DNA of 64,000 nt from Boswellia sacra (lineage: Eukaryota; Streptophyta; Magnoliopsida; Sapindales; Burseraceae): assembly GCA_013180625.2 (NCBI GenBank), contig SNVD02002644.1, forward strand, positions 779,001 to 843,000, written 5' to 3'. The translations under genes and the position numbers were made by a program. Numbering within the stretch: the stretch's first letter is position 1; every line of letters begins with the position of its first letter. The notes beneath the pieces are model-generated. The model made no database searches, was not told where the DNA came from, and was given only the letters and a program-made list of their open reading frames with translations. Shown in pieces: positions 1 through 10,189 of this stretch.

Positions 1-68
1 GAGGATCATGGAAAACCACCAATATTTATGACTTTTACGAAATAGATGAAGAGATCGAGTTAGATGCC

Positions 69-2288
69 TTGATCAATTTCGATAATCCAGAATTTGTTGA
101 TGAAGGGGAAGTCACTTATGCTGATAAAGGTGATTCTCTCTTTATTATTCAAAGGAGTTTGAGTATTGCCCAAGAACTAGAAGATGATTGGCTTCGCAGA
201 AATATCTTCCATAGCATATGTTCTTCTCATGGCAAGGTGTGCAACGTTATTATTAATGGTGGCAGCTTTGAAAATGTGGTGTCTACGGAGATGATTGATA
301 AACTTGGCCTTCAAACAGAGAAGCATCCTCAACCTTACAAGATTTCATGGCTTCGGAAAGATAACGAGATGAAGGTCAACAAACGCTACCTTGTTTCATT
401 TTCTATTGGGAAAAAGTATAAAGATGAAATATGGTGTGATGTTGTTCCCATGGATGCTTGTCATTTACTTCTTGGTAGACCATGGCAGTATGATAGGAGA
501 GTAATGCATGATGGCTATAGGAATACTTATACATTCTTCAAAGATGGGGTCAAAGTTATTTTGGGTCCTTCGAAGTTAGAATGTGTTCCTAAACCTACTA
601 AAGGGGAGGGAAATGCTTTGCTTATCCAAACAGAATGTAGAAGAGAGTTGGAGAAGGGAAGTGAGATTTATGTGTTCTTGTTGTTAGAAGAAAATGGAGT
701 TAGTAATGAACCACCTCCAAAGATGAAATATCTTCTTGAAGAATACCATGATATTATACCAAATGATATACCACCAGGCCTTCCTCCAATGAGAGACATA
801 CAGCATTGTATTGATCTTGTTCCAGGTGCGGTGTTGCCAAATAAATCAGCCTATCGAATGAGTCCTACAGAACATGAAGAATTACAACGGCAAGTTGATG
901 AGCTTATCACTAAAGGGTTAGTGAGGGAAAGCATGAGTACTTGTGCTGTCCCAGCTCTTTTGGTGCCTAAAAAGAAGATGATAGAAGCATCTATCTTATC
1001 ACTTCCAGATTTCAACAAGGTTTTTGAAGTTGAATGTGATGCTTCCAATATTGGTATTTGTGCTGTTATTAGCCAAGAAAGCAGACCAATTGCTTTCTTT
1101 AATGAAAAATTGAATACATCTCGCAAAAGGTACTCAACTTATGACAAAGAGTTGTATGCTATTTGTCGAGCTTTGAAGCATTGGAGTCAGTATCTCTTGC
1201 CAAAACCATTCGTTCTATATTCTGACCATGAAGCTTTAAATTTCATCAACAGCCAACAGAAGCTTAATGTTCGACATGCCAGATGGGTAGAGTTTCTTCA
1301 AGCTTTCAACTTTACCATCAAGCACAAATTTGGAGTTCAAAATGTGGTGGCTGATGCCTTAAGCCGAAGACATTCTTTGCTGACCTCTATGCAAGTGAAT
1401 GTTGTTGGGTTTGAGGTTTTAAAAGAGCTTTACAAGGATGATCAAGATTTCGGCAAAATATGGAGTAACTGTAATGAGTTTTCATCTAACCAATTTGTTT
1501 TGCAGGATGGTTATCTACTCAAGGCACACCAATTGTGTATTCCTCAATGTTCCTTGAGAGAATTAATCATTAATGAAGCACATGGCAGTGGCATTAGCGG
1601 TCATTTTGGGAGAGACAAAACTATTGCTATTGTGAAGGAAAACTTCTATTGGTCGAAGATAGAAAGGGATGTGATGAAGCACGTGAAGAGGTGTACAATT
1701 TGTCATGTGGCAAAAAGTCATGGGCAGAACACTGGTTTGTACACTCCATTACCTGTTCCTAATGATCCATGGGAAGATGTTAGCTTGGATTTTGTGGTGG
1801 GATTGCCTAGAACACAGCGAAACAAAGATTCAATCATGGTGGTGGTTGATCGATTTTCTAAAATGGCTCATTTTGTCCCCTGTAACAAGACAAATGATGC
1901 GACTCATGTGGCCGATTTGTACTTCAAGGAGATTGTTAAATTGCATGGCATTCCTAAGGCCATAGTCTTAGATCGTGATCCAAAGTTCTTATCTCATTTT
2001 TGGCGTACACTTTGGAAAAAGCTGGGGACTACACTTACCTTTAGTTCATCTCATCATCCTCAAACAGATGGACAAACTGAAGTTATCAATAGAAGCTTAG
2101 GAAATCTTCTGAGAAGTTATGTTGGTAAGAATTTATGGCAATGGGATCTTGTTTTACCCTAAGTTGAGTTTGCTTGCAACAGATCATCAAGTCAAACCAC
2201 TGGTCATAGTCCTTTTGAGGTTGTTTATGACAAGAATCCAATAAGTCCTTTGGATTTAGCTCCTATTCCTTCCAAAACTCACTTTAGT
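69..2288 (+). pseudogene. Ty3/gypsy pol remnant (protease, RNase H, integrase; RT deleted)
   Basis: An open frame of 697 codons (69-2162) continues in the same frame past a stop to 2288. A retropepsin-like region lies at residues 57-145, but the active-site position reads Asn63-Gly-Gly instead of Asp. The reverse transcriptase start (about 225-303) jumps directly to the RNase H domain (about 310-435), so the catalytic RT core is missing in frame. The integrase has an HHCC zinc-binding region near residues 505-550 and core acidic residues in DFVVGLP, VLDRDPKF and a TDGQTE context. The stop at 2160-2162 replaces what looks like a Gln codon (TAA for CAA). The frame is broken at 2289 by the CACTA insertion. 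Confidence 0.85.
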
Positions 2289-2470
2289 CACTACAAGAAA
2301 TATTACTTTTCACAACATTAATTTACAACATTTTTAATGTAGATGCTGTAAAAGAAAATTAGCCAACATCATGTCCCAGTAATTACAGCGTGTGGCTAAT
2401 AGAGTGTTGTGTAAAGTGAAATAGAAATAGTTTGACAGCACTTTTTAATTACTGTGACTTTTATATAAAG
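2289..2470. repeat. CACTA left terminal and subterminal repeats
   Basis: This stretch contains the terminal inverted repeat and several copies of a short motif such as TTACAACATTTTTAATG, GATGCTGTAAAAG, AATTACAGCGTGTG and TTTGACAGCACTTT in both orientations. The same motif family fills the opposite end of the element, which supports its assignment as subterminal binding sites. Confidence 0.75.
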
Positions 2471-2699
2471 CTTAAATCAGTAAAAGCAATGTTTTGGTTT
2501 AAAAAAATTAAATGAAAATTTTTTATTTTCCAAGGTTTGCCTAAAAATTAGGCGGGTCCAAGGTATACAGCTTAAAGCATTCCGTTTTGGCTAGAAAAAA
2601 ATAAAGTTAAAAAAAATTCATGATGACATTTCTTTTTCACGGGTTTGCCTTAAGAAATTACCCGTATTATTCTTTTATTCTTTCCTAATGAATTGACTG

Positions 2700-3012
2700 A
2701 TATTTCAGCCCTAATCCCTCTCAATCCCTCTTGATCCCTCCATCGTTTTGTCCCTCTCAATCACTCTCAGTCACAAAATTGGGGAAGTCAAGAAGCCCAA
2801 CGTCCTCACTCGTGCCATTCCACCATCTCTAACCTCCTCACTTGTGTGGCTTGTCTCTATTTTCACTTGTTAGCCCTCTGTAATCACTGAACAGAATTTT
2901 CAGTTTCTTTGCATTTCTTTGCCACTCAAAAGAACTCTGTCCCAGCTCATTCAGTTGTATCTCTCTCTAAACAAGCAAGTCTTCTTCATTCTCCATTTAA
3001 TGCTTCTTCCAT
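2700..3012 (+). other. Pyrimidine-rich leader-like stretch inside the CACTA element
   Basis: A run of repeated CCCTCTCAATC-like units and CT-rich sequence with no long ORF ends at a splice-donor-like CATCG|GTATGTCC near 3012-3016. It looks like a 5' untranslated exon of a CACTA transcript. The remaining sequence up to about 4320 is AT-rich, with a (TA)n run near 3150-3175, and I see no gene in it. Confidence 0.35.
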
Positions 3013-4319
3013 CATCGGTATGTCCTCTGTTTCTTTTAATTAATTATTTTTTATTTCCAATATGAAATTTTAATTGTATCATTGGTATGTCCTCTGTTTG
3101 CTTGATTTTAATCACATACTCAAATTAATAAAATTCTCTGTAACTAAAAGAATATATATATATATATATATATAGAATTGCAATGAGAGAAGTTGGTGAT
3201 GATAATTGCAACATGGACCAGACAAATCTAGGCTTTTGGAACCATAAACCATATACAAATAGAGCATATAATAAATGTAGAAAACACGCATAGCTCTGAA
3301 AGTTTAAATTTATCAAATACAGATCCTAGTTCTAGGTCCTCTAGGAGACTTGTAGAGAGGATACATCAATCATCCCAAGAAATCCAAGAATTTGAGTCTA
3401 GATCGGTACATATATTTGATCTGATATACATATAATTTCTACATGTTTACAAAATTAGGCCATAACAATGATTGCACCAACATGTGGACATTTCACATTA
3501 CTTCTGCCACAACTGGTAAAGTTCTTTAGAGTAAAAGAAAAAGGAATTGAGTTGCTGACTCAAGCTGAATATGGAACTTGAAAGCTTATATTAATCAATT
3601 ATGAAACGTAAAAATTAACTAATGTAGGCTTATGTGTGTTTGCATTTTAATAAAGCAATTGCATATTAAATTGAGTTGCTTTATTAAAGTGGACGACCTT
3701 ATCTCAGTCTTTCCTTTCTAGCCACATTGCCCATCTCTTTCATTAGAAAAAACGAATTTTAGTGTCTTCTAGTTTTTCTTTATAAACAGTGTAAAGCTTA
3801 AGAAAAGCAAATAAAATTTATTATTAAATATTGAAAGCATAAAGTCAAGCTTTAAAGGCTTGTCCCATAGTTTATCTAAAGGCAACTTCATTTCCATCTC
3901 CAAGCACCACTATGAAAACTTTAATTCTACTTTTAACTATTTTCAAACAAAATTATTGATAAAAACAAAATATTGAAATTTAATAATACAGGCCGAAAAG
4001 TATACTCCAAGTGAACAAATATAGGCCACAAAGTCTTATATTAGATTACTTTATTGTATATATGAAGTCAATAAATATAGGCCACAAAGTCTTAAATTAT
4101 TATATTTTTGTTGCAATCTACACTTTAGAGTAAAAGGCAAAAGTTTTGTTAATTTTAATACGCAAGATACATGTATAAAATTTAAAAATAAATATCATGT
4201 AAGTAATGTTTTATGAAATATCAGGGGTGTCAATGAAAAATTTTCAGGGGTGATTATGAAAAATTTTAATATATTAAAAATTTACGTAATTTTACTAAAC
4301 AATATAAACAAAATGATCT

Positions 4320-4575
4320 CCAAAACCTAACCTAAAACCTAAACTAAGTCATCTCTCTCGTTCTCTCTAGCGCCGCAGCACATCCTCGTGACTTGTCGAT
4401 TCCAGCCTCACCGACTCCGACAGCCCCGCGAGACACCGACTCTAGCAGCCCCGCTACTCGCTAAATCCAGCAAGTCTTTCCAAAAAGGGTAAACTCAAAA
4501 GGAAGCAGAGAACACTTCCTAAAAGGGTCGAAGCTTGCAGATCAATGAGAAGAACGAACTCAACATATTTTCGGT
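4320..4575 (+). promoter_or_regulatory. GC-rich leader upstream of the 180-codon ORF
   Basis: After AT-rich sequence the composition changes abruptly to C/G-rich (4370-4460), beginning with telo-box-like AAACCTAA repeats (about 4322-4350) and TCTCTCTC tracts. These are typical of plant transcription starts and 5' UTRs. A donor-like TTTTCG|GTAATATC occurs just before the ATG at 4600. I infer the 5' region of a captured or element-encoded gene; no transcript evidence is available. Confidence 0.4.
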
Positions 4576-4599
4576 AATATCTTTCCTCTTCTCTTTGCT

Positions 4600-5142
4600 A
4601 TGGATAATGAAAACTTTCTTTCAGCCCTTCAAAAACGCTTTCCCTCACTCCCTCAAAATACTCTGGTAAAAATCTATAAAGCACGATTTAACAGACTTAG
4701 GATGTTGATGATTAAGAAAATGCCTGTGGACATCCACTGGTTAATCGAAGCTAAGGTTAGATTAGCTGGCGAATATGAAATTGATTTTACAGCATACATG
4801 CCTGGTTTAGGAAAAAGCACTCTCGCCAAAAAGCGACGTGCTAAAAGGTTACAAGTCTGTTATAGGTGTGCTAGATGGAATTGTAACAAAAAATGTCGTT
4901 CTTTAGGATTTGTGTCTAAAAATAGGGAAGATAAGTTGCAGTTCATCAAGGATGGACTGAGTAAAAAATCGTTAGATAATATCTTACTAACTCTTGAGAA
5001 TCATTCTTGTGGATTAGTGCAAAGAGAACTGATGAAATTGTGGACACAATTCCGAACGGAATATCAACAATATAGTCCAGGAAATCTAACTCTAAATGAT
5101 CCTGTTTGTCAGTTTGCAAGAAAACTGGATGGAAAGATGTAA
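4600..5142 (+). CDS. Unrecognised 180-residue protein with a Cys4 cluster, inside the CACTA element
   Basis: An intact ORF of 180 codons starts with MDNENFLSALQKRFPS. I do not recognise the family. It is basic and probably helical, with a central cysteine cluster CYRCARWNCNKKC (Cys87, Cys90, Cys95, Cys99; spacing CX2CX4CX3C) embedded in Lys/Arg-rich sequence. That arrangement could bind zinc or nucleic acid. There is no signal peptide or membrane segment. It follows a GC-rich leader and a possible donor site, so the true gene may have an upstream exon. The absence of stops in 543 bp of otherwise eroded DNA suggests recent capture or selection. The function is unknown; it may be a captured host gene part or an element-encoded protein. 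Confidence 0.5.
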   Translation: MDNENFLSALQKRFPSLPQNTLVKIYKARFNRLRMLMIKKMPVDIHWLIEAKVRLAGEYEIDFTAYMPGLGKSTLAKKRRAKRLQVCYRCARWNCNKKCRSLGFVSKNREDKLQFIKDGLSKKSLDNILLTLENHSCGLVQRELMKLWTQFRTEYQQYSPGNLTLNDPVCQFARKLDGKM

Positions 5143-5337
5143 GCCACAATTTTTCGTGAATTTTTCATATTGTTGTTTCTCTCTTAAGTTTTTTTTTATC
5201 ACTATTTTTTTCTTTCTTCTTTCTTTTTTCCTCATTGTTTATCATGTTATTATTGTTATTTAGTCTTTTTTGATTGTGTATCTTTTAGTTTTGACAAACC
5301 ACGTAGCGTTTCATAAATTCAAAGTAGGAGATAAGTC

Positions 5338-5534
5338 AAACTTTTCATGCTTCACGTGGAAGACAACTGTGGCGGTTTTGTCAAACCCCGCTGAAAGTAT
5401 ATTTCCATTTTTCATGCTTCACGTAGGAGACAAGTGTGTAGGTTTTGTCAAACCCCGCCGAAAGCATATCTCATTTTTTTCAATCTTGGGGCGATAAATC
5501 TGCATCGAGCAACCCCCACCGAAAGTATGTCCCC
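5338..5534. repeat. Tandem repeats of about 69 bp (two good copies, one degenerate)
   Basis: TTTTCATGCTTCACGT followed by GGTTTTGTCAAACCCCGC and GAAAG occurs at about 5342-5404 and again at about 5410-5472. A degenerate third copy ends near 5534 (CCCCCACCGAAAGTATGT). The repeats lie between the unknown ORF and the LOG pseudogene within the CACTA element. Confidence 0.7.
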
Positions 5535-5669
5535 ATGTGTCAAAATTTGAGAGTTTTATGGGTGTATATATACATTCTGCATATTTTCATATGTCATTGC
5601 ATAACCTGTCTCTCAATTGAAAAGCATAATATCTAACGTGTCTTACACAAGATTAGAACACTTGTAGAA

Positions 5670-6322
5670 ATGGAGAAAATACCAATTCGACGATTCTGCA
5701 ATATATGTGTATTTTACGGATCGCAATTTGGTAAAGATGGAGAGTTTACAACAGCAGCTCTTGATCTTGGTAGGACATTAGCTGAGAGGGGTATTCATTT
5801 GATTTATTGAGGGGGTAGTCTTGGGTTAATGGGGTGTGTGTCGACAGCTGCATCCCTAGGAGGGAGTAAAGTTCTCGGCATTATCCCTAAAACCATTAGC
5901 TGTTCGAGATATCGTAGGCAACACAATCGGGGAAGAGTTACAGGTCTCTAGCATGCATGAGCGTATTGCACATATGGTTGTTAAGTCCGATGCATTTATA
6001 GCTTTGTCTGGTGGTTATGGTACATTAGAGGAGATATTTCAAATCACCTCTTGGGCACAGCTAAACATCCATCGGAAACCCATTGGTTTGTTAAATATTA
6101 ATAATTTTTTTGATGGTTTGTTGTCCTTTCTTGATCAAGCTGTAGAAAAAAAAATTCATCTCACCATTAGCGAGACAAATCCTGGTTACAGCTTCAACTG
6201 CAGGGGAGTTAATTGACAAACTACAAGAATTCGTCTATTTGCCTGATCCAATAATGGCTCGGATAGATTGGTTTGGAGAAGACAATAAAAGGCGTAAACT
6301 AGATTTAACGCTCCATCTGTAA
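5670..6322 (+). pseudogene. LOG-type cytokinin riboside monophosphate phosphoribohydrolase, captured pseudogene
   Basis: Conceptual translation from ATG 5670 matches the LOG family from end to end in about 650 bp, the usual length. LOG enzymes release active cytokinin bases from nucleotide precursors in the cytosol. The conserved GGYGTLEE motif is visible at about 6010-6033, but the usual preceding Pro is Ser. Downstream are QITSWAQL and KPIGLLN. Lesions are an in-frame TGA at 5808-5810 (in the glycine-rich Rossmann segment), a 1-nt frameshift near 5890-5897, and a second frameshift near 6145-6172 after VEKK. No introns are seen, whereas plant LOG genes normally have several, so it derives from a processed copy. 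It is almost certainly non-functional. Confidence 0.85.
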
Positions 6323-7397
6323 TCTCTATCTACTGGTTTGCTTCGTTTTTCTTTGTTTTTTTATTGTGTTTATTTGAGATTTTTCATGTCATTTCTTTTG
6401 AGATTTTTCAGGTTGTTTCTTTCGTCCCAGGTAATATTTTCTAATCTTGGCTTTTAGAGTGGTGGCTTAAAAAGTTTAAGTCCTCTTGAAACGCATTATG
6501 GATCTCTTTAATCCATAATGGTAGAATAAGGAGGCTAACTTTTAAACGTTTTAGACCCATTCTAACTGACTTGTTTTCATTTGCTGACTTGTTGAACTTT
6601 GTTATTTTATGAGTAAGTTTAGTTTTATGTAATTTAGAGTTGTTATGTGTTTTGTCTTTATCAGTTTCGATTCAAAAAGAGAAATTTGTGGAAAAAAAAC
6701 TTAGAATGGCAGAATATAGGGTTTCTTGAACCTTTGAAACGCATTCTCTTTAAATAAATATGTACTTTGTTTATTTCATGTTGTTTGAAGTATCTTGTTT
6801 CTTGTTTTGTTCTTTCATAATAAAGGTATATAGGCTGAAAACCTTAAGTCTGCGGGTTACTGGTCCTAAGGATTGTTGAAATATATAATCCTGACTCAGG
6901 TTGAACAACGTCACGTACCTCTTTTCTTGCATTTTATAGGCCAATGATAAGGCAATGATTGAATTAAGAATAACTATTGGAAAATGATAAATGATGCATA
7001 GATCTGTGTACTTGAAATGTTTATTGGTTTTTGCTTTGCCTTTGATTCCTTGCACAACATTGAGCACTGAGCCATTATCACTGAGTTATTTGTTTACTTA
7101 GAGAAAGTTTATGTAATTTAAGTGTTTCTTTAGCTTTCAATGAATTCTAGAACTTATTTGATGGTCACTCAAGGCGAAATCCTATGAGCATGTAGATCAT
7201 TCACGATTACATTTTGAGATATGTTCTGGTTTTGGGAAGTTAGAGGAGGTTGGGTTATGTCATGAGCAATGCAAGTAAGTTTTATTGTGTTTGTAAAAAA
7301 GAAAAAAAAAAGCAATTTGTACTTATCTTTCACTTACTTAAACAGTGAGGATAATGTGTTGTTTAAGTGTAGAGGAGGGGAAGTGTAGTAAAAAAAA

Positions 7398-7428
<31 letters not shown>

Positions 7429-7857
7429 GAAAAAATAAGAAAAAGATTAGGTGAACACTCAATCAAGTGCATTTTGTTTTTCATTCTTTTTAAGAACACT
7501 CAAAAACTCATCCGGGTTACAAATGATTAGGTGAAAACGGCTCTACACACACACACACTTGAGGAATTGAAGTGAAGCGAAACTAATCTTTGAGATAAAA
7601 TTCTTGATCAAGTGCATTATTTTGAAGTTTTTCTTAGGTTATAATTAAGTACAATCTTTGAGGCCTATTTGCAAGTTAAAGCATTTGTGTGTTTTCCTTT
7701 GTTTCTCGAGTTTTGTTTTCCTTTGTTTCTCGAGTGTTGTTTTCCTTTTGCAAAAACTGGACAGTCATCATCTTCATTATTAAAGATTCAACTCTCCATA
7801 ACTAGTTTCTCTTCTATCCCTTTTTTTCATTTATGTTTAAGAACATGTTTATATTGT
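6323..7857. other. Non-coding CACTA interior
   Basis: AT-rich sequence with poly-A/G runs (7379-7440) and a short (CA)n tract near 7546-7558. Two near-identical CTTTGTTTCTCGAGTTTTGTT-type units lie at about 7696-7742. I see no supported gene between the LOG pseudogene and the accessory-ORF fragment. Confidence 0.5.
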
Positions 7858-8019
7858 GTTCCTCTTGGAAAAAATGCTTCTAGAGTATGGGTGGGTGATG
7901 TTAAACAACCTTCAGCATCATTGTGGAGAACAAGTGCTGATATGGAAACAATAGAAGATGCTAGAGGAAGTTCAGTTGCTTGGCCAACTGAAGCAATCGT
8001 CATGATAGATGACTGCTGA
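7858..8019 (+). pseudogene. CACTA accessory-protein fragment (DUF8039-like)
   Basis: The open frame VPLGKNASRVWVGD...WRTSADMETIEDARG..VAWPTEAI resembles the conserved segment found in many plant CACTA-associated ORFs: a PLG-x-N-RVWV motif, a W-R-x-T pair, an I-E-D-A-x-G turn and an invariant AWP. The family name is from memory. Only about 54 residues remain, ending in TGA at 8017-8019, and no complete exon structure can be drawn. It supports the identity of the surrounding element as CACTA. Confidence 0.5.
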
Positions 8020-8639
8020 TCTTGGTAAGTTTTCTATCCCCGGTTGTACTTCATTCTTTATATGTTAGTTGTATATAAAAGTGTCTAGAGACTGTTTATG
8101 CAAGCAAGGTTCCCAAGTTTTAAAATAAAATTCAATCATAATTTTGTTTATAGTAAAATATAATCCTAGTTTTCTTATAATGATTTTGTTCTTTTCTCCA
8201 AACTTATTATTCTAAGAATGCCTATTAAGGTATTATTTCTAATGAATTTTTCAAATGTTCTATGCAGTTGATGATAAGAAGTGGATAAAGGTTTATTGCC
8301 ATAAGGTACCGTTTGGATATAGCCAGTGCAATGTACATATGACATAGGTCTTATGGGAGTTGAAACAAAGAAGCTATCAAATGCTATAGTTTATGGTATT
8401 TTGTTGTCATATTGAGCTGAATTGAGACGATATTTTTGTGTGTACTTGATATTAAACCAAGATATTTATTGTTATGACATAAGATATTTCAAAAGTTATG
8501 TTCTTTGCTTATGAAAAATTTGCAATTGGTTGATGATGAGTATTGGATTAAACTTAAATATCATTGAACAACTAGAGTGTGTTATTAAATTCTGAATGAA
8601 ATAGGTGGCATTTTCATATAATTATATTTTAAAAAAAAA

Positions 8640-9018
8640 ACCACACATTGTTTACAGCATTTTATAAATGTTGTCAAATCCCATTACAACGTTTTTAACA
8701 AGCTGCAAAAAGTACTCTACAACAATTACTAAGCCCTGTGAATAACATGAACAAATTCTCCAGTTAACATGCATAGCATTTTTAAAGCGCTGTTAAGAGA
8801 TTTTTACAGCGTGTCTTAAATGTTGTAATTGATTTTTTACAGCATTTTATAAATGCTGTACAGTACATAGTTACAGCGTTTTTATATAGCGATTATAAAA
8901 CGTTGTAATTGATTGCGAAGCTTTTACAGCTCCGTCGATAACAACAAGTGGAAAAACGCTGTGAAAAGTGTTTTACAGCGTTTTTTGAATGTTGTAAAAT
9001 ATCCAATTTCTACTAGTG
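8640..9018. repeat. CACTA right subterminal repeat array
   Basis: At least eight copies of TTACAGCATTTTATAAATG-like and complementary GCTGTAA/GTTGTAAT motifs occur here in both orientations, for example at 8650-8670, 8838-8862 and 8970-9000. Some pairs form palindromes such as TTTACAGCATTTTATAAATG followed by CTGTA. The array ends in the terminal repeat TTTCTACTAGTG. Confidence 0.8.
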
Positions 9019-9021
9019 AGT

Positions 9022-9486
9022 AGTGATGCAAAGGAGAGAACTAAGAACATCAAGAAGCTGCATGAACAAGTTTAAGAGAAGATTTTGAAGCAAAATGAGA
9101 AGTATAAAGCTACAGCAAACAAATATCGGAAGTATGCTGAGTTTAAAGAAGGAGATCTAGTGTGGATACACCTTAGAAAGGAAAGGTTTCCTCCAGGCAA
9201 ATATGCCAAGTTGAAGCCTAAAGCTGATGGACCATTCAAAGTCTTACAACGCATTGGAGAGAATGCTTACAAAGTTGAGCTACTTGAGCATTACTGTGTT
9301 TCTAACACATTCAATGTCTCTGACCTTAGTCCTTATCTTGGTGAAAACAACAACCAAGACTCGAGGTCGAGTCTTTCTCAACCAGGGGAGCTTGACACAG
9401 GAGTGTTACAATCCATGGGATTCATGATAGATCATCAAGGGGTGCAAATTATTACAATGATCAAAAGTGCACATGAACCAGAATGA
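9022..9486 (+). pseudogene. Ty3/gypsy polyprotein C-terminal remnant
   Basis: This continues the integrase C-terminal region in the frame broken at 2288, with a TAA at 9073-9075 and a downstream open frame (9085-9486) containing EGDLVWIHLRKERFP and FKVLQRIGENAYKVEL. Those segments are the GPF/Y-type module of plant gypsy integrases. It ends in TGA followed by a purine-rich GAGGGG, a plausible polypurine tract. No chromodomain is visible. Confidence 0.8.
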
Positions 9487-9499
9487 GGGGTAATTTCGT

Positions 9500-10140
9500 A
9501 AAATAACTGATATTGCTGTGCAGAGAATTAATTGTCAAGATTTATGGCTATGAAAGATCTTGAAGTCAGCTTTCTAATACATTTGTCAATGTGTCATTTG
9601 GAGTTGTCTGCAGGAATTTATGACTATCTCTTCACAAGCTGGTTCATAATGAATGCTGCATTAAAGTCCACATTAGAATTTGAATTTTCTTGCTTAGTTG
9701 GTTGGAATTTGAATTTCTAGCTTAGTTGGTTGTGCCTTTATTACCTAATGAGTTTACTTATGAGTCTTAGTTAATAAATGAGTTGTCAATGTAGTAGTTG
9801 AGCTGTAATTGTTGAAATCATTTAATTATTATCTTTTACCTATGCTTGGAGGGTTGTTCCAAGTTATTTAAGTTCTAAAGTTGTGTATTCAAGGGAGTGA
9901 AGTTTTGAATTCGAATTTGAGTGAAATTTCAGTGTTTATACTGATTTCTCCATAACTCTGTATCTCTTGGTGGATTCCATAGAGTGGTGAGTTAGTTTAA
10001 GCCCTGTATCCTTGGTTTACATCCTTGAGTGGTGAATTATCTATATCCCATTAGTGTTTACTTTGGTGGTGAGCTTGTTATCCCTTTCAAAGAATGTTTG
10101 TTAGGTTCCATTTTACTTGTTCCAGCCATTGGTTGAGTTG
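9500..10140 (+). repeat. Probable 3' LTR region of the gypsy element
   Basis: Non-coding sequence follows the polypurine-like tract. It includes ATTTCTCCATAACTCTGTATC and repeated AGTGGTGAGTTAGTTT / AGTGGTGAATTATC-type units, typical of transcribed LTR sequence. No second LTR is present for comparison, so this rests on position only. Confidence 0.4.
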
Positions 10141-10189
10141 ATAATCAACTTGAAGATCCTATCCTAATTTATTACAATCCAGGAGCCCG

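Larger units (their letters stand above)
2289..9018. mobile_element. CACTA DNA transposon (6,730 bp, non-autonomous) with captured genes
   Basis: The left end reads CACTACAAGAAAT and the right end, read inward on the minus strand, CACTAGTAGAAAT: 11 of 13 bases match and both begin with CACTA. A 3-bp target duplication AGT flanks the element (2286-2288 and 9019-9021). The gypsy reading frame resumes exactly when the element and one AGT are removed. Both ends carry arrays of short motifs of the form TTACAGCRTTTT and their complements, as expected for transposase-binding subterminal repeats. I see no tnpD-type transposase, so it is probably non-autonomous. Its cargo is a LOG pseudogene, an unknown 180-codon ORF and a fragment resembling CACTA accessory ORFs. 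Confidence 0.9.
1..10140 (+). mobile_element. Decayed Ty3/gypsy LTR retrotransposon, interrupted by a CACTA element
   Basis: Polyprotein coding sequence runs from the window start to 2288 and resumes at 9022 after the inserted CACTA element, ending at the stop at 9486. The order is protease-like region, truncated reverse transcriptase, RNase H, integrase, then a C-terminal tail, which is the Ty3/gypsy order. A non-coding 3' part, probably including the 3' LTR, follows from about 9500 to about 10140; its borders are not defined. The element starts outside the window. It is certainly inactive: reverse transcriptase is mostly deleted and there are in-frame stops. The boundary at 10140 is approximate. 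Confidence 0.8.

Noticed and set aside
6771..7067. 98-codon minus-strand ORF within the CACTA element
   Set aside because: Atypical composition, no domain, no leader. It is probably a chance ORF in non-coding sequence.
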